The notes beneath the pieces are model-generated. The model searched no databases. It was given only the letters and a program-made list of their open reading frames with translations, and was not told the origin of the DNA. The translations under genes and the position numbers were made by a program. This document shows positions 13,746 to 21,946 of a DNA stretch of 37,049 nt, one piece after another. Position 1 is the first letter of the stretch. Every line of letters starts with the position of its first letter. The stretch is taken from positions 1-37,049 of the IMG/VR virus record IMGVR_UViG_3300020428_000036. One strand, written 5' to 3'. Source of the DNA: a virus.

Positions 13746-13849
13746 ATGACATAGTACAGCACTGCACAAAAGCAAGAGAATAAGAACCACGCCCCCCAGA
13801 AGTAGCAAAAGGTCTCAAATAGTTGTTTAAGTTTGTCTAGGTGTTTCAT
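13730..13849 (-). CDS. Micro-protein with one membrane segment (39 aa)
   Basis: A 39-residue frame begins ATG at 13849, two bases after the stop of the upstream minus-strand gene (TAACTATG), and ends TGA inside the 3' end of the convergent + strand gene. The product begins MKHLDKLKQLFETF (basic and amphipathic) and continues as one hydrophobic, Cys/Phe/Trp-rich helix (about residues 15-35), a single-pass N-in membrane protein. No strong ribosome-binding sequence precedes it, so it would rely on coupling. It is the last gene of the late transcript. A tail-fibre-linked envelope or lysis accessory role is possible but unproven. Confidence 0.5.
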   Translation of the reverse strand: MKHLDKLKQLFETFCYFWGAWFLFSCFCAVLYYVIQDIS

Positions 13850-13851
13850 AG

Positions 13852-14337
13852 TTATTTATCTAAAACCGCCTTTCTATAATTACACTCTTGACCTGTTACA
13901 TTATACTGCTCAAGTGTTGGTGTCGTTAAAGAGTATCTAGTGTGCATTTCAGCTTGATAATTTTCCATTGGCGAGCCAACTAAACCAGATGAAACTTGCT
14001 CATCTAAATCTTGAGTTCTGAAAAACTCTATAGCCGCTTGTGTGTAAGCATCGCTATAAACGTAAGCCTTGCTACCGTTAGCGTCTTTGCCATATATAGC
14101 AAAATCCCAAGTCAATGTTTTATCTTTTACTCTACCTATAGACATAGCCACTAAATAGCCGTCATCTAAAACAGACATAATGTAATTTGCATTAGCTATA
14201 GACCGCCTAGCAAAGCTGTTATTTGTTGAATCTGTGCTATTAGTAAAAGCCTGTAACATATACGGCTGTGAATCCGCTATTAACCTTGAGATTTCTTCTT
14301 CTGTATTATCTCTATTAAGATGATAAGTGAAAGCCAT
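13852..14337 (-). CDS. Tail-cassette protein, paralogue of the 31426-32040 product
   Basis: A 161-residue protein of unknown function. It resembles the 204-residue product at 31426-32040 in its central block: GSKAYVYSDAYTQAAIEFF here, GSRAWLYADTFWDCLKEF there, each about 110 residues in and after a DDGYLVAMSIGR / YKNDVLCWIGWG strand. Gene order is also the same: fibre, middle gene, then this gene. Its start overlaps the stop of the middle gene by one base (TAATG). The layout vaguely recalls GNAT acyltransferases but no acetyl-CoA loop is clear here. Probably a receptor-module accessory. Confidence 0.55.
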   Translation of the reverse strand: MAFTYHLNRDNTEEEISRLIADSQPYMLQAFTNSTDSTNNSFARRSIANANYIMSVLDDGYLVAMSIGRVKDKTLTWDFAIYGKDANGSKAYVYSDAYTQAAIEFFRTQDLDEQVSSGLVGSPMENYQAEMHTRYSLTTPTLEQYNVTGQECNYRKAVLDK

Positions 14338-14903
14338 TAATAACCCCTTAACTCAACAGTTACTAAATCATTGTCAGCCCAGTTAAGAGAGTCAGTTGAT
14401 GTACTTCTTAACGCATCAAATCCAATATTACTATCTGCGCCACTTACATTTGTTGTCCCCCCGCTTGACCTAGTTACTGGACCATGATTAGAGTCAATAA
14501 TAAAGGCATCGGACTGAACAACATCTATTGCGCTTTGTGTATGATTAATTAGTTTCATTGAATTAAAATAATTTGCTTTAATTTCAGCCTCATTAGTATA
14601 AGCAGTAGCAACATGACCAACAAAAAAGAAGTTAACTTCAAGATTATGAGTTACACCGCTAGGAAAGCCAGCGAGGTAATGGTCAAAAATACGTGAACCA
14701 TTTGTCAAGTATTGCTGAGTAACATTAACTAAAGAGCCGTTAGCTGTTTTAAATGCACTTGATATAGTATCTATATTAGCATCACCCCCATACAAGCTTT
14801 GCAAATCGAATCCCACAAGTTGCGAATACGAAAAAGCAGCGTAGTGACAAGTAAAGCTTACCCTGCTAATTAAGCCTGAATCTGCAACAGCACCAGCACT
14901 CAT
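14337..14903 (-). CDS. Tail-associated hypothetical protein (188 aa)
   Basis: A 188-residue beta-rich, Ser/Thr/Asn-rich protein typical of phage tail or receptor-binding components; it ends VTVELRGY, comparable to YTVELRNR at the end of the corresponding gene in the other cassette (32040-32876). It overlaps the fibre gene upstream by 4 nt (ATGA) and the next gene by one base. The overall similarity to its positional counterpart is weak, so they may have diverged to bind different receptors. Assignment rests on context. Confidence 0.5.
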   Translation of the reverse strand: MSAGAVADSGLISRVSFTCHYAAFSYSQLVGFDLQSLYGGDANIDTISSAFKTANGSLVNVTQQYLTNGSRIFDHYLAGFPSGVTHNLEVNFFFVGHVATAYTNEAEIKANYFNSMKLINHTQSAIDVVQSDAFIIDSNHGPVTRSSGGTTNVSGADSNIGFDALRSTSTDSLNWADNDLVTVELRGY

Positions 14904-15412
14904 ATCACACCAGAACCAAATATAATGATTTCATTGTCAGCAGTAACCGTTAGCTCGGCAACACCGCCCTTAGATAAGGTAATTGTATTAGCCGCACTCG
15001 CAACAGTAGAGCCGTTCAATTGTTTAAATTGACTCGTGCCGCTTGTAACTCTATCAAAGGTTAAAGTGTCTGTTCCTGCATTAACAACAACCCAAGTATT
15101 GCCTAAATTACTTGATGCTGTGACATTAGGAAATTTCAAAGTAACAGCACCGCCAGTATGCACATACTTTTTGCTAATATTAGAAGTCATATCGTCAATG
15201 GCCGCAGAGCCTACTACAGTAGTTGGTGCAACAAATCCGATGTCAGAAGTTAGTGCTACAGTACCCGTAGATGCAGGCAAAGTAAGCGTTATGTTACCAG
15301 ACGCACCTTCCTGTATAGTTGTCTTGTTAGACGACGCATCTTGTAAGATTAGATTGCCGTTAACCGTAAGCTCACTGACAGTAGAGGGGTTGGATATTAA
15401 GTTAAATAGCAT
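14900..15412 (-). CDS. Short tail fibre protein, paralogue of 32873-33748
   Basis: A 170-residue fibre-like protein of Thr/Ser/Asn-rich short beta repeats. The start contains LTVNGNLILQ and ITLTLPASTGTVAL, elements typical of trimeric phage fibres. Its last 60 residues match the end of the longer fibre at 32873-33748: GNTWVVVNAG versus GKTWIINNAS, then SKGGVAELTVTAD versus ASGGVAELICTGAD, and IIFGSGV versus ILYGSGI. It lacks the longer protein's N-terminal attachment region, so it may be a distal fibre tip or a partner of another fibre. It lies 3 nt after the stop of the 1172-residue gene. Confidence 0.6.
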   Translation of the reverse strand: MLFNLISNPSTVSELTVNGNLILQDASSNKTTIQEGASGNITLTLPASTGTVALTSDIGFVAPTTVVGSAAIDDMTSNISKKYVHTGGAVTLKFPNVTASSNLGNTWVVVNAGTDTLTFDRVTSGTSQFKQLNGSTVASAANTITLSKGGVAELTVTADNEIIIFGSGVI

Positions 15413-15415
15413 GGG

Positions 15416-18400
15416 TTATTTTAGTCCTTCTTCTATTTGATTTCTTATAAACGCGTCATTAGTTTGATCGTCTACGTCGGGGCCGGCCTGTAGGTCCTGC
15501 TCTAATTGCTGAGAAAGCGCTAAGTATTCACTAGAAGATAGAGCAGTTTCGTTGTCGCCGAATATATTTGCCCTTGTTGCTCCTGTAGCTATTAAGCCTA
15601 GCATTTCTGGAGAAGTAAGTTCTCTTCTAAATTCTTTGCTCTCTAGCCTTCTCATTACTTGTAAAAATAAATCGGGGTCAGTCATTATTCTTGCTACAGT
15701 TCTTTGTGCCGCTATAGAATCAGAAAAGCGCTTTTGTGCTTGGGTAATTATAGAGCTACCTACACTGCCCGTAACAGCGGCCCTACGGTTTAAGCGCCCT
15801 AAAGCTACGGTAACAAGAGTAGCGAAGTCTCCTAGCTTTTGCATTAGCTCGCCTCTGGTAGTGGCCTCTGCTGTTCTAGACCCTGCCTTAGACTGTGCCG
15901 CCTGTACATTCTGAAGTTGGTCTCGTATAAACTGGCCGTATTGCTGAAGGCCGGTGGCGTACTCTTCGCTGCCCTCAAAGACTATTTTTAATTTGTCGCC
16001 GAGCAACCCGCTTCTATCATCAAAGCCACCCTCTATTTGACTTAGGCTGGCCGTCCTACTTTTAGCCGCTGTAGCGCCCCCTTTAGTAAAGACCTTTTCC
16101 CTAAGCACTGTTAAGTAATAGGACTGTATTCCCTTTACTACTTCAGGATTGTCAGTGGCTCTGGCTTCGTCTAGCAAAGCTTTTAGTTTAGCGGGATCTT
16201 CGTCGTTAAATATCTTTTCAAGTACTTTCCTAGGGCTGGCCTTCTTAGTTACCCCTACACCAGATCTTTGTAAGAAATCTCCTAAAACACTGTCTAAGGC
16301 TTCTTGTTGAGCTGCTCTAGCCGCCTGTTCTGCTTTGCTTGCGGCTACTTGTAATTGTTCTATGTTTAAAGAGTCATCAGTAAGCGCTTTAAGAAAGTCA
16401 TCCATTTCTCTTGCTTTTGCAGGATCTATTGAGTTAAGTACACTTGCGTATTGCCCGACTCTCTCTGCTAAAGATTGCACAGTAGCCTTATCGGGCATAG
16501 ACGTTTTGAGTTGTATTTGTAGTGCTGATATTAAATCTGCGTACACTATGTTGTGTAGCGCACCGGCCCCGTCTCCTTGCTCCTCCAAAAGCTTGGCTAT
16601 TTGCTCAAAGCTAGGGAACCTAAGCGGATCTTGTATGACGTTATTTACTTCCCTCATACTGGCTTCAGTTAATTTCGTAGGGGATTTAACAAGAGTTTCA
16701 GGCTGTACTTCTGGCCTAGCTGCTATGCCAAGCTGCATTTGTCCGCTGTCTTCTGCTATTTCTTCTGGGAACAGATCATCCGCTAAAGATGCCCCTTCTA
16801 CTTCGTCTGCTCCCTGCCTAGTCACTACAGAAGTATTTCTGTACACCTTCCCTAATTCATCGAGAGGGGTGTCTTTCCAAAATCTAACGTAAGTAGTTTT
16901 GTAGTAGTCCATCGCTTCTTTAGCCGACTCTCCGACAAGCTGGCCACTTTCCGCTAGTCTATCCATTTCGTCATCTATGTAGTCCGTAAAGGATCTTAGA
17001 GCCGCAATAGACTCGTTGTCCCCTGCCACTTTCCCCGTAGCTATGTCGTCTGCCATTTGACTTAACTTAGGCCTAATTTCTCTGTAAAAGTAAGATAAAT
17101 CCATGTCTCCTTTTCGGAGGCCTTGACTAGAAAAAAACTCAGCTATCCTTGCGCTCTGCTCTTCCACAGTCTCAATAAATTCGCCTGTCTCGTCGTCAGT
17201 TTTTCTAGCAGTGATTTTCAGTAAGTTTCTTAGTGGGGTACTGGGTAGAGCTGGATTCTTTATTGGGTCTCTTACTATGGCTTTAGCTTCTTCTAGGGCG
17301 GCTAATAGTCTAGCTACGCCGTCTTCGTTGAGCTTTCCTCCCCTTACTTGGTTAAACAGACGATTTTTTTTGTCCGTCATTTTTGCCCAAGTGCTGTATA
17401 GGCTATCCGACACCTCTAAAAAACTTTTGTTTTTTAAGTTTGATAATTCGGTTATTCCTTTTTCTCGTGCTAACACAAGAAGCTCTTGTAGTTTATTTAA
17501 GGGTAAGCCAGAGTCTTCTGTACCCATTAATTGATTTACTATTCTTTCTTCTGCGCTGGCTCTTTGAGCGTTGACGTTGTCTAGCTCGTTTACCTTTGCT
17601 TGAACTGGGGCTGCAGCTCTGTCTGCAAGCTCGTCCGTAGCAACGTCTGTAGTGGTAGGAGGACCGCCGTCTTCCGCCGTCTTAGCTAATCTACTTGCCT
17701 CTGAGCTAATAACTTCTTCAAATCCTGAAACTTCGTCTGCTCTTCTTACCGCCGCTTCTGGTGTTCCGCTGAGACCGTCCATCATGTTTCTAATTTGCTG
17801 TCTTGTAGCAGGGTCTAAGTTAGTGTTTCTTTCTAAAGACTGTAGGACATCTAGGGCTATGTTTATTTCTTTTTGCCCTTCTCCCATAATTATATTTACT
17901 TGTTTAGCGTCCGCAGTATCTAGATAATTTTTTATTTCTTGAAATATTTGATTTGAAGTCTGTACTTTTGCGCTAGGGTCTGTATTTGCCTTAGAAATAA
18001 TTTCTAATACATCAGAAACTACACCTTCTTCGAGAGTTTCTATGCTAGGAGATTTAGTGACTCTTGCTATTAGCCCTGCAAAAAACTGAGGTATACGCAC
18101 TCCTACTTCTAGTACTCCCTGTAACGCGCCACTAAACACGCCCCCATCAAAAACTAGGTTTGCTTTTGTTCTTAAAAGTCTTTCGCTGTCACTTATACCA
18201 TCTTTATTAGCATCAAAGGGGTCAAGCTTAAACGGAATAAGGGAGTCCTCGCCCGTCACTATGCCGGATTCTACCTCTCTACCTAAAGTAGACACGCCGC
18301 CTGTTTCTACTGCCGCTGTTTTAGCCACCCGTCTTACTACAGTATCTCCCAGCTCTTTGACTAGACCGCCCGCAAAAACGCCCCCAGAACCAAACTCAGT

Positions 18401-18934
18401 GCCGCCTATTAATACGGCATCCGTCAGGCTGTCCCCTGCTTTTAATTTGGGTATCTCTTTAGACACATCTTGTATCTTTTTCCCTACGACAGACATAAAG
18501 GGGTCTTCTCCCTCTTTTGTCGGACCTGTATACGCTTGAAAAGCGCCTCCCGCAACGTCTAGCAATGCCCCTATGGTATCTAAAGCATTCGCAGGTACAT
18601 TTCTAAGCAAGGTGTTAGAGACTACACTACTGGCCGACATATCTCCCTGTGCAGGATCTGCGGGCATAGGGACCATATATCTTTGGCCCGTTTCGTCCCT
18701 AAAAGATTTACCACCTAGAAAGTTTTCTTCTACAGCAGCGTCTTTTTCAGGGTCGTAGGACTCATATATTTCTTTTTGTTGATCAAAAGGCAGGTCTTCG
18801 TACATACTTGAAGTAGGTACTTGTAGCTCTTCGCTTTCTAAAATAGCAAGGGCCTCTTCCGCTAAAGCAAGGGATTCGGGGTCGCCTAGATCGTAAAGAG
18901 CTTGTATGTCTTCTATCGTAATTTTATTTTGCAT
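15416..18934 (-). CDS. Large probable internal virion / DNA ejection protein (1172 aa)
   Basis: A 1172-residue protein, largely alpha-helical, with Ala-, Glu- and Arg-rich segments and glycine/alanine-rich amphipathic stretches (about residues 100-190) that could insert in membrane. I see no peptidoglycan hydrolase motif. Size, composition and position beside a second large helical protein match the internal core or ejection proteins of T7-like phages (gp15/gp16 roles). It abuts the 18935-21151 gene directly (stop and start one base apart) and precedes the short fibre gene. Structural role is inferred from context. Confidence 0.55.
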   Translation of the reverse strand: MQNKITIEDIQALYDLGDPESLALAEEALAILESEELQVPTSSMYEDLPFDQQKEIYESYDPEKDAAVEENFLGGKSFRDETGQRYMVPMPADPAQGDMSASSVVSNTLLRNVPANALDTIGALLDVAGGAFQAYTGPTKEGEDPFMSVVGKKIQDVSKEIPKLKAGDSLTDAVLIGGTEFGSGGVFAGGLVKELGDTVVRRVAKTAAVETGGVSTLGREVESGIVTGEDSLIPFKLDPFDANKDGISDSERLLRTKANLVFDGGVFSGALQGVLEVGVRIPQFFAGLIARVTKSPSIETLEEGVVSDVLEIISKANTDPSAKVQTSNQIFQEIKNYLDTADAKQVNIIMGEGQKEINIALDVLQSLERNTNLDPATRQQIRNMMDGLSGTPEAAVRRADEVSGFEEVISSEASRLAKTAEDGGPPTTTDVATDELADRAAAPVQAKVNELDNVNAQRASAEERIVNQLMGTEDSGLPLNKLQELLVLAREKGITELSNLKNKSFLEVSDSLYSTWAKMTDKKNRLFNQVRGGKLNEDGVARLLAALEEAKAIVRDPIKNPALPSTPLRNLLKITARKTDDETGEFIETVEEQSARIAEFFSSQGLRKGDMDLSYFYREIRPKLSQMADDIATGKVAGDNESIAALRSFTDYIDDEMDRLAESGQLVGESAKEAMDYYKTTYVRFWKDTPLDELGKVYRNTSVVTRQGADEVEGASLADDLFPEEIAEDSGQMQLGIAARPEVQPETLVKSPTKLTEASMREVNNVIQDPLRFPSFEQIAKLLEEQGDGAGALHNIVYADLISALQIQLKTSMPDKATVQSLAERVGQYASVLNSIDPAKAREMDDFLKALTDDSLNIEQLQVAASKAEQAARAAQQEALDSVLGDFLQRSGVGVTKKASPRKVLEKIFNDEDPAKLKALLDEARATDNPEVVKGIQSYYLTVLREKVFTKGGATAAKSRTASLSQIEGGFDDRSGLLGDKLKIVFEGSEEYATGLQQYGQFIRDQLQNVQAAQSKAGSRTAEATTRGELMQKLGDFATLVTVALGRLNRRAAVTGSVGSSIITQAQKRFSDSIAAQRTVARIMTDPDLFLQVMRRLESKEFRRELTSPEMLGLIATGATRANIFGDNETALSSSEYLALSQQLEQDLQAGPDVDDQTNDAFIRNQIEEGLK

Positions 18935-21151
18935 TTACTCTGCTTGCACCCCTTTTCGTCTCAGTCGTTCAGCAATACCCGCAGCTACTCTAGCTCTTAG
19001 GGCTTCACCGTCCGCAACTTTTGTTTGATTGCTAAGTAAGTCTTGGGATAGGGTTCTGTAAGGGTCGTTAGGGTCTTGTGATCTAGTCACATAATCTCTA
19101 GCGGCCCCATTGAAATAGTCCATTACATAAGTGTCTCTCATTATAGGCTGGGCATTAATAGTCCTTTGATTAATTCCTCTGCCGTTAAACTCGTTCATGT
19201 AAGTCTCTCTTTCACCTTCAATACTTTGATATAAATTGTCGGTAATGTTCAAAAGCATTGAGTTAAACGCTTCAGGGTCTGACGTACCTGCGATAGAGTC
19301 TAATTGTAGTCTTAAATCCGTATCTGACAGGCCCTTGCCCTCTTGTCCTAGTGCTTGTGCCAATGCGTATGCGGTTTGTATTTTTAAAGAAAGGAACAGG
19401 GCGGATTCTTTACTTAGTTTAGTTAGGTCTGCTGCTCTATCCTCTCCTAGCAAACCACTTAAAATATCCGATTGGTCGTCCGTCATTACTTTAAGCAGTT
19501 TGTTTATGTCACTCTCGCCTTTATTATTGGCGGATAATTCTATGAAAAAGTCCATAGTCTTAGAGGCCATACTTATGTTACGAGCTAACGGTCCCGCAGC
19601 AGTAAGCACATCGGGATTAGACTTCACTAAAGACGACATTTTTGACGCTCTTACAGCGTAGTTAGCAAATCCTGTTAGCTTAGTATTAAAACCCGCGCCA
19701 AAGTCTTTTCTTACTGTTTCCATTCGATCAAGGTCTTTATCTGTGGTCAGATAGTAGCCGCCGCCTTCTATAACTTGATCAATAGGCTTTGCGTTAATCG
19801 TAGTAAGCCCTGTGACAGTGTCTACTTTAGCAATACCCAGAGTGTTGCCTGTTCTTGAGTCTACTGCTAAAAAAGTGTCTTGGTCTGACGCTTTACTTGT
19901 TTTTCTTGCTTGCTCTCTTTTATCTGCGCTCTCTAAATGCTTAATAGTGCTTGTTATATCTGCTTCTAAATTTATCCTTTCTTCTGTTGTTATTTGCCCA
20001 CTTCTAACACTTGCAGGAAGCTGTGCTAACTCTTTTTCGCAACTGTCTATAGTGGTACACGCCGCTAAAATCTTAGTAGCCGGTTTTTCTGAGTGATCTT
20101 GTACAGCTAAATTAAGCGAGTTTTCCCATGCTTGATAGCTTCCTCCGTACTGCTCTATGTTAGGTGTGCCGTTGGGTAGGAAAAACCCTTGGTCTCTTAA
20201 ATGCCTATACTCTGCGTGTTTTCTAACTTCTGCAGGATCTATTGCTCCTAGCTCTAGTTTTTGTTCGTACACGCCCTCACCAGCGGCTAAACTTGTGCTT
20301 AGTATATATTCTTTTTGTTCACTCATGTTCTCTGGAAGCGCCATAGCAAAAGCGTATGCTTGTTCAGGAGTACCTAATTTATCGGCTATAGACTCGAACG
20401 TCCAGCCCCTACCTAAAGGAGTCATGTATCCTGCTACAGGAGACACCCCTTCGGGCAACTCTAGCTCTGCAAATACAGGCATACTCCCTGTTTGCCTATA
20501 CGACATATAGCCGCCCAGTATGTCTTCTCCGCCAGCGGCAATAGTAGCAAGCTCTATAGCTCTTTCGTTAACTCGGCCTTTGACATCGAATATTTTAGCA
20601 AATAAGTTTTTATCTTTGACGGTTTTAGCGTCTTGGGTTTTGCTTTCTTCTTGGGCGTTTGGTCCTACTTCTGAAGTAATCTCCCTAGTGTTAGTAGCAG
20701 TAGTTTCGTTTAATTTAGCTTTAAGGCCTGCAGCTCCTTCTTCACCCCCTAAGAGCGCATCTGTAGTCTGTGTGTCTACGTCCGCCGCAGGTTCCTCTTT
20801 CTTAGGCGCAGGATCAGAAAGCCTGTATTTGCTAATTCCATCGTCTAGTATTTGCTTTCTAACATCTTTAACAGGGTTGTCGCTTCCCTGATTCGCCTCT
20901 AGCATATTGTATACAGCATTTAACGCGGCATTAGATCCGTCACTTAAGTCTAGCTCTTTGACTAACTGTCCTGCAGCTTTAAGCATTTCTTGTCGGCTTT
21001 TAGCTAATTCTTGATAGTCGTCAAAGCCCTTCATCATTAACGTAGCCTGAGACAACGCCTTCTTTTCTCTGTCGCTCTTTAAATCTGCGCCAAACTTGTA
21101 GGCCTCGCTAAAGCCACTCATAAAACTTGTGTACGGATCTGGTGCGGCCAT
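18935..21151 (-). CDS. Probable internal virion protein (738 aa)
   Basis: A 738-residue helical protein starting MAAPDPYTSFMSGFSEAY, with an N-terminal helical, charged section, a disordered acidic Ala/Glu-rich linker around residues 115-170 and a long helical C-terminal part. No enzymatic motif seen. It overlaps the upstream gene by one base and is followed directly by the 1172-residue gene; together they look like an ejection-protein pair. The assignment is by size, composition and position. Confidence 0.5.
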   Translation of the reverse strand: MAAPDPYTSFMSGFSEAYKFGADLKSDREKKALSQATLMMKGFDDYQELAKSRQEMLKAAGQLVKELDLSDGSNAALNAVYNMLEANQGSDNPVKDVRKQILDDGISKYRLSDPAPKKEEPAADVDTQTTDALLGGEEGAAGLKAKLNETTATNTREITSEVGPNAQEESKTQDAKTVKDKNLFAKIFDVKGRVNERAIELATIAAGGEDILGGYMSYRQTGSMPVFAELELPEGVSPVAGYMTPLGRGWTFESIADKLGTPEQAYAFAMALPENMSEQKEYILSTSLAAGEGVYEQKLELGAIDPAEVRKHAEYRHLRDQGFFLPNGTPNIEQYGGSYQAWENSLNLAVQDHSEKPATKILAACTTIDSCEKELAQLPASVRSGQITTEERINLEADITSTIKHLESADKREQARKTSKASDQDTFLAVDSRTGNTLGIAKVDTVTGLTTINAKPIDQVIEGGGYYLTTDKDLDRMETVRKDFGAGFNTKLTGFANYAVRASKMSSLVKSNPDVLTAAGPLARNISMASKTMDFFIELSANNKGESDINKLLKVMTDDQSDILSGLLGEDRAADLTKLSKESALFLSLKIQTAYALAQALGQEGKGLSDTDLRLQLDSIAGTSDPEAFNSMLLNITDNLYQSIEGERETYMNEFNGRGINQRTINAQPIMRDTYVMDYFNGAARDYVTRSQDPNDPYRTLSQDLLSNQTKVADGEALRARVAAGIAERLRRKGVQAE

Positions 21152-21720
21152 TATACTAATTCCTCTTCTTCTGTAGTGTAACCGAGCATCTCTTCTTGCT
21201 CTTCGGCAGGAGCTACTTCGCCTGTGTCTTCTCTCATAGCTTCCATTAAACCTACTCTAACATCCTCGTTAACGTCCTCTACTTCACCTTCATCTTTTAA
21301 AGACGATATACGTTGAGTTTCGTAGTCTTCGTCGGCAGCTTCCACAAGCTCTTTAGGGTAATACTGATACGACTCTTTAATGCCTACGTCGTAATCTATT
21401 TCGTAGCCTTCGGCTAATATAGAGATGTATTTAGTAAGCGGGCCGGCAAGCAATAAGGCAAAGTCCATAGTAAATCTGCCTTCCATCATAGAAGCCATAA
21501 CTAGCGCCTGAGATAACTCAGCAACCGTTATTTCGTTTTCTAGCACGTTAAGCACACCAAACAATTTAGGCTTTTCAGAGATAGCTTCAATAAGAAACTC
21601 CATAGCGTCGTTTAGATTGTCAAAGTCGGGTGGACGATGCCAAGGGTAATTTCTTTCGTCAGAGATTAGATTCTCGCCGGGAATAGGGCCGTTTAAAGCC
21701 GCAAACTTTTTACTCGCCAT
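21151..21720 (-). CDS. Hypothetical virion-region protein (189 aa)
   Basis: A 189-residue acidic, helical protein with a strongly acidic tail (many Glu/Asp from residue 130). The middle has a hydrophobic stretch near residues 80-105 but no convincing membrane segment. It is encoded between the S74-domain protein and the large internal virion proteins, overlapping its upstream neighbour by 11 nt and its downstream one by one base. It could be a small virion or assembly protein. No family recognised. Confidence 0.5.
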   Translation of the reverse strand: MASKKFAALNGPIPGENLISDERNYPWHRPPDFDNLNDAMEFLIEAISEKPKLFGVLNVLENEITVAELSQALVMASMMEGRFTMDFALLLAGPLTKYISILAEGYEIDYDVGIKESYQYYPKELVEAADEDYETQRISSLKDEGEVEDVNEDVRVGLMEAMREDTGEVAPAEEQEEMLGYTTEEEELV

Positions 21721-21946
21721 CTTCTTCTATCTCCTCAACCTTTTCTTTTTTCTTACTAGCACGTTTAGCTTTCTTTTCTTCTTTAACTTTAGCGTCCCGC
21801 TTTTCGCCTAGTATTTCTTGTGCAATGGCATCCAGAGTCTCTACAGTGTAGATAAACGGCTCTTCTGACACTTTGTTTATTTCTTTAACACCCGTACCGT
21901 CTAGGTATCTGGCTATGCTTCTTTTAAATGCTTTGTTTAAATTCAT
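21710..21946 (-). CDS. Small Lys/Glu-rich protein (78 aa)
   Basis: A 78-residue protein with a folded first half (MNLNKAFKRSIARYLDGTG) and a highly charged Lys/Glu tail of about 30 residues that is probably an extended helix or disordered. The start overlaps the stop of the S74-domain gene by 4 nt (ATGA), so translation is coupled. It is likely a minor virion or assembly factor; no family recognised. Confidence 0.5.
   Translation of the reverse strand: MNLNKAFKRSIARYLDGTGVKEINKVSEEPFIYTVETLDAIAQEILGEKRDAKVKEEKKAKRASKKKEKVEEIEEDGE

Noticed and set aside
13488-13808. Hydrophobic minus-strand frame of 106 codons beginning MLLLGGVVLILLLL
   Set aside because: Mostly antisense to the 12921-13745 gene, with a poor leader and apparent hydrophobicity due to antisense of Lys/Glu codons; the coupled 39-codon frame at 13730-13849 fits the context better.
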